Assembly (NCBI RefSeq): GCF_000246945.1
Contig: NZ_BAEX01000006.1
Location: 1 to 64,000, forward strand
DNA length: 64,000 nt
From: Myroides injenensis M09-0166
GTDB lineage: Bacteria; Bacteroidota; Bacteroidia; Flavobacteriales; Flavobacteriaceae
Direction: 5' to 3'
Shown here: positions 61,315 to 64,000 of the stretch, piece by piece
Layout: each line of letters opens with the position of its first letter
Numbering within the stretch: position 1 is the stretch's first letter
Notes under the pieces: generated by a model
What the model was told of the DNA's origin: nothing
Databases searched by the model: none
The model's input: the letters and a program-made list of their open reading frames with translations, nothing else
Program-made: the position numbers and the translations under genes

Positions 61315-64000
61315 ATGTATTTAATATTCGATACTGAAACTACAGGACTTCCTAAAAGCTGGTCTGCACCACTTACAGATACAGACAATTGGCCACGATG
61401 TGTACAAATAGCTTGGCAATTACACGATGAGATGGGTAACTTGATAGAACATCAGGATTACTTAGTAAAGCCAGAAGGATTTAACATCCCTTACGATTCA
61501 GAGCGAATTCATGGGATTTCTACTGAGTTAGCGGAAGAAGAAGGGATTACTTTAAAAGAAGTTTTAGCAAAGTTTAATATTGCTTTGTCTAAGACGAAGT
61601 TTATAGTAGGTCAAAATCTTGGTTTTGACTTAAATATTATGGGGTGTGAGTTTTACCGTATGGGAGTAGATAGTATAATGGCTAGTTTGCCAGTACTAGA
61701 TACTTGTACAGAGGTAACAGCTGAGTTATTAAAAATACCTGGTGGACGTGGAGGAAAATTTAAGTTACCAACTTTAACTGAGTTGCATACTTATTTATTT
61801 GGTGTACCTTTTTCTGAAGCTCATAACGCTACTGCCGACGTTGAGGCTACTACACGTTGTTTTCTTGAATTGATTAAGAGAGGTGTCTTTTCGAAGGAAG
61901 AATTGCAGTGTGATGACACTTATTTACAGCGATATAGAGAAGTAAATTCACAACCATTTGGGTTGGCTGGATTAAAACATGTCAACTTAAAAAAGGCGTC
62001 TGATGAAATACGTAAGCGATTAGCTAAGGAGCAAGGAGGAACTACTGAAAAAATTACTTCTGAGGATAAGAATAAATTAGAGGAAGCAAGATTTGCTCAT
62101 TTGCATGTACATACTCAGTTTTCTATACTGCAATCAACTATAAGTATTCCTAATTTAGTGAAAAAAGCAGCAGAGTTTAATTTGTCTGCTGTTGCTATGA
62201 CAGACCATGGAAATATGATGGGAGCTTTCCATTTTGTGAAGGCTGTAAGTGATCATAATAAAGCAATAGAAGCTAAAAATAAAGAAAGAGTTGAGAATGG
62301 GGAAGAGGCTTTACCAGTTCTTACACCTATTGTTGGTTGCGAGTTCTTTATATGTGAAGATCATACTGATAAGAAGAAAAAAGACAATGGCTATCAAGTA
62401 GTACTTTTAGCTAAGAATAAAAAGGGCTATCACAATTTGGCGAAGATGGCATCAATCGCTTATACAGACGGATTTTATTATGTACCGCGTATAGATAAGA
62501 ATGTCGTTAAGCAATATAAAGAGGATGTGATGGTTTTAACAGGAAACCTTTATGGAGAAGTACCTGGTAAAATATTAAACCTTGGAGAACGACAAGCAGA
62601 AGAAGCATTGATGTGGTGGAAAGAGGAATTTGGCGAGGATCTTTATATTGAGATTATGCGACATGGTCAAGAGGATGAGAATCGTGTCAACCAAGTTTTA
62701 GTTGAGCTTTCACGTAAACACGATATTAAGCTTATTGCTACTAATAATTCTTATTATCTAGAGAAAAAGGATGCGAATGCTCATGATATTTTATTGTGTG
62801 TAAAAGATGGAGAAAAACAATCAACTCCAATAGGTAAAGGAAGAGGTTATCGATATGGATTACCTAATCAAGAATACTATTTTAAATCAGAAGAGGAGAT
62901 GAAAACGCTCTTCAAAGATTTACCTGATGCAATATATAATATACAAGAAATAGTCGATAAAGTTGAACCTTTCGTATTACATAGAGATGTGTTATTACCT
63001 AAGTTTGATATACCTGAAGAGTTTCAAGATCCAAGAGATTTAGAAGGAGATGGTAATGGTAAAAGAGGAGAGAATAACTTTCTAAGACATTTAACTTATG
63101 AAGGAGCTAAAAAACGCTACCCAGAGGTTACAGATGAGATAAAAGAGCGACTAGATTTTGAGCTTGCCACTATTGAGAGAACGGGATATCCCGGATATTT
63201 CTTAATTGTACAAGACTTTATTGCAGCTGCTAGAGAAATGGGAGTTTCTGTAGGACCTGGTCGTGGATCAGCAGCTGGATCAGCAGTGGCTTTTTGTTTA
63301 GGGATTACTAATTTAGACCCTATCGAATATGATTTGCTTTTTGAGCGTTTCTTAAATCCTGACCGTGTATCTATGCCCGATATTGATATTGACTTTGATG
63401 ATGAAGGTCGTAGTCGTGTAATGGATTACGTGATTAATAAATACGGGGCTAATCAAGTAGCACAAATTATTACTTATGGTAAAATGGCTACAAAATCAGC
63501 TATTAGAGATACTGCTCGTGTATTAGATTTACCACTATTTGAGGCAGATCGAATTGCAAAGTTAATTCCTGGTATTATGCCTTCGAAATGGAATTTAGCA
63601 CGCTTTTTATCTGAAGATGAAGCTGCGGTTAAAGCTGCACTGAGAAGCGAAGAGTTCGACAAGGTAAAAGAACTAATTGCTTTAGCACAAGAAGATTCAC
63701 TTGCTGCAGAAACAATACAACAAGCAAAGATTCTTGAAGGATCCATGCGAAATACTGGTATTCACGCCTGTGGGGTAATTATTACGCCAGATGATATTAC
63801 AAAGTTTGTACCTGTTACCCTTGCTAAAGACTCTGATTTATATGTAACCCAATTTGATAACTCTGTTGCAGAAAGTGCAGGGTTGTTAAAGATGGACTTT
63901 TTGGGGTTAAAGACATTAACCTTAATTAAGGATACTGTAAAACTTGTAAAGTATAGAACAGGAATTGATATTAATCCTGATGAGATTCCTATTGATGATG
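61315..64000 (+). CDS. dnaE: DNA polymerase III alpha subunit with fused exonuclease (partial, runs off window)
   Basis: Replicative polymerase, 5' part only (about 895 codons in the window, no stop reached). Residues 1-190 are a DEDDh 3'-5' exonuclease: MYLIFDTETTGLP (Exo I), VGQNLGFDLNIM (Exo II) and HNATADVEATTRC (Exo III), so proofreading is built in. The PHP domain starts at FAHLHVHTQFSIL and includes AMTDHGNMMGA. The palm shows GPGRGSAAGSAVAF and PDIDIDFDD with catalytic Asp residues. Exonuclease-DnaE fusion is usual in Bacteroidota. The ATG at 61315 has the Exo I motif immediately after it, which fixes the start. Confidence 0.95.
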   Translation, partial: MYLIFDTETTGLPKSWSAPLTDTDNWPRCVQIAWQLHDEMGNLIEHQDYLVKPEGFNIPYDSERIHGISTELAEEEGITLKEVLAKFNIALSKTKFIVGQNLGFDLNIMGCEFYRMGVDSIMASLPVLDTCTEVTAELLKIPGGRGGKFKLPTLTELHTYLFGVPFSEAHNATADVEATTRCFLELIKRGVFSKEELQCDDTYLQRYREVNSQPFGLAGLKHVNLKKASDEIRKRLAKEQGGTTEKITSEDKNKLEEARFAHLHVHTQFSILQSTISIPNLVKKAAEFNLSAVAMTDHGNMMGAFHFVKAVSDHNKAIEAKNKERVENGEEALPVLTPIVGCEFFICEDHTDKKKKDNGYQVVLLAKNKKGYHNLAKMASIAYTDGFYYVPRIDKNVVKQYKEDVMVLTGNLYGEVPGKILNLGERQAEEALMWWKEEFGEDLYIEIMRHGQEDENRVNQVLVELSRKHDIKLIATNNSYYLEKKDANAHDILLCVKDGEKQSTPIGKGRGYRYGLPNQEYYFKSEEEMKTLFKDLPDAIYNIQEIVDKVEPFVLHRDVLLPKFDIPEEFQDPRDLEGDGNGKRGENNFLRHLTYEGAKKRYPEVTDEIKERLDFELATIERTGYPGYFLIVQDFIAAAREMGVSVGPGRGSAAGSAVAFCLGITNLDPIEYDLLFERFLNPDRVSMPDIDIDFDDEGRSRVMDYVINKYGANQVAQIITYGKMATKSAIRDTARVLDLPLFEADRIAKLIPGIMPSKWNLARFLSEDEAAVKAALRSEEFDKVKELIALAQEDSLAAETIQQAKILEGSMRNTGIHACGVIITPDDITKFVPVTLAKDSDLYVTQFDNSVAESAGLLKMDFLGLKTLTLIKDTVKLVKYRTGIDINPDEIPIDD

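Overview
This is an AT-rich chromosomal window from a member of the Bacteroidota, most probably Flavobacteriaceae and perhaps near Myroides (genus inferred, not proven). The grounds are GLPGLI, PCMD, DUF4625 and DUF3050-type proteins, many 'SxxAQ'-type signal peptides and short lipoprotein signals, a DnaE with a fused N-terminal proofreading exonuclease, and repeated Bacteroidota-type -7 promoter boxes (TAnnTTTG). No phage, insertion sequence, plasmid gene or CRISPR array was seen.

Layout. 0-13 kb: an orphan response regulator, aconitase, a persulfide-dioxygenase/rhodanese fusion, prephenate dehydrogenase, a TPR histidine kinase with its NarL-type regulator, a metallo-beta-lactamase-fold hydrolase and tRNA-Ser(GGA). 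13-25 kb: asparaginase, a PlsC-like acyltransferase, TatD, a retropepsin-like protease, MarC with a short flavoprotein, an outer-membrane/phosphoethanolamine-transferase operon, and an aromatic amino acid permease. 25-29.4 kb: a metal-acquisition-like locus (TonB receptor, two small proteins ending in RxPP, a His-rich DUF4625 lipoprotein). 29-38 kb: prolyl oligopeptidase, two SDRs, Dps, an LEA-like lipoprotein, MtgA, DUF3050 and an acyl-CoA dehydrogenase. 38.5-42 kb: a tandem family of three DUF4369/thioredoxin-like secreted proteins, the third broken by an in-frame stop. 42.8-56.2 kb: a seven-gene methionine operon (metY, a metB/metC-type gene, metX-like, thrA fusion, metZ-like, metH, metF), all on the minus strand. 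56-64 kb: a tRNA methyltransferase, GLPGLI protein, P-loop kinase, rimM, rpsP, a lipoprotein, and the start of dnaE.

The most notable system is the leader of the methionine operon. Between the promoter and metY lie two consecutive short open reading frames packed with Met codons (about 23 and 30 residues), each followed about 26-27 nt later by a strong intrinsic terminator. In each, a segment about 11-12 nt after the last Met codon can pair with the 5' arm of the following terminator. This is the arrangement expected of tandem ribosome-stalling (trp/his-type) attenuators sensing charged tRNA-Met, and I saw no S-box riboswitch in the leader.

A second unexplained pattern is a set of four intergenic elements (about 7.05, 24.9, 42.4 and 59.9 kb) built from short units spaced exactly 11 bp apart, with the units on the right in inverted orientation. 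Two of them sit in a diverged dispersed repeat of about 380 bp and show a compensating base change in the paired arms.
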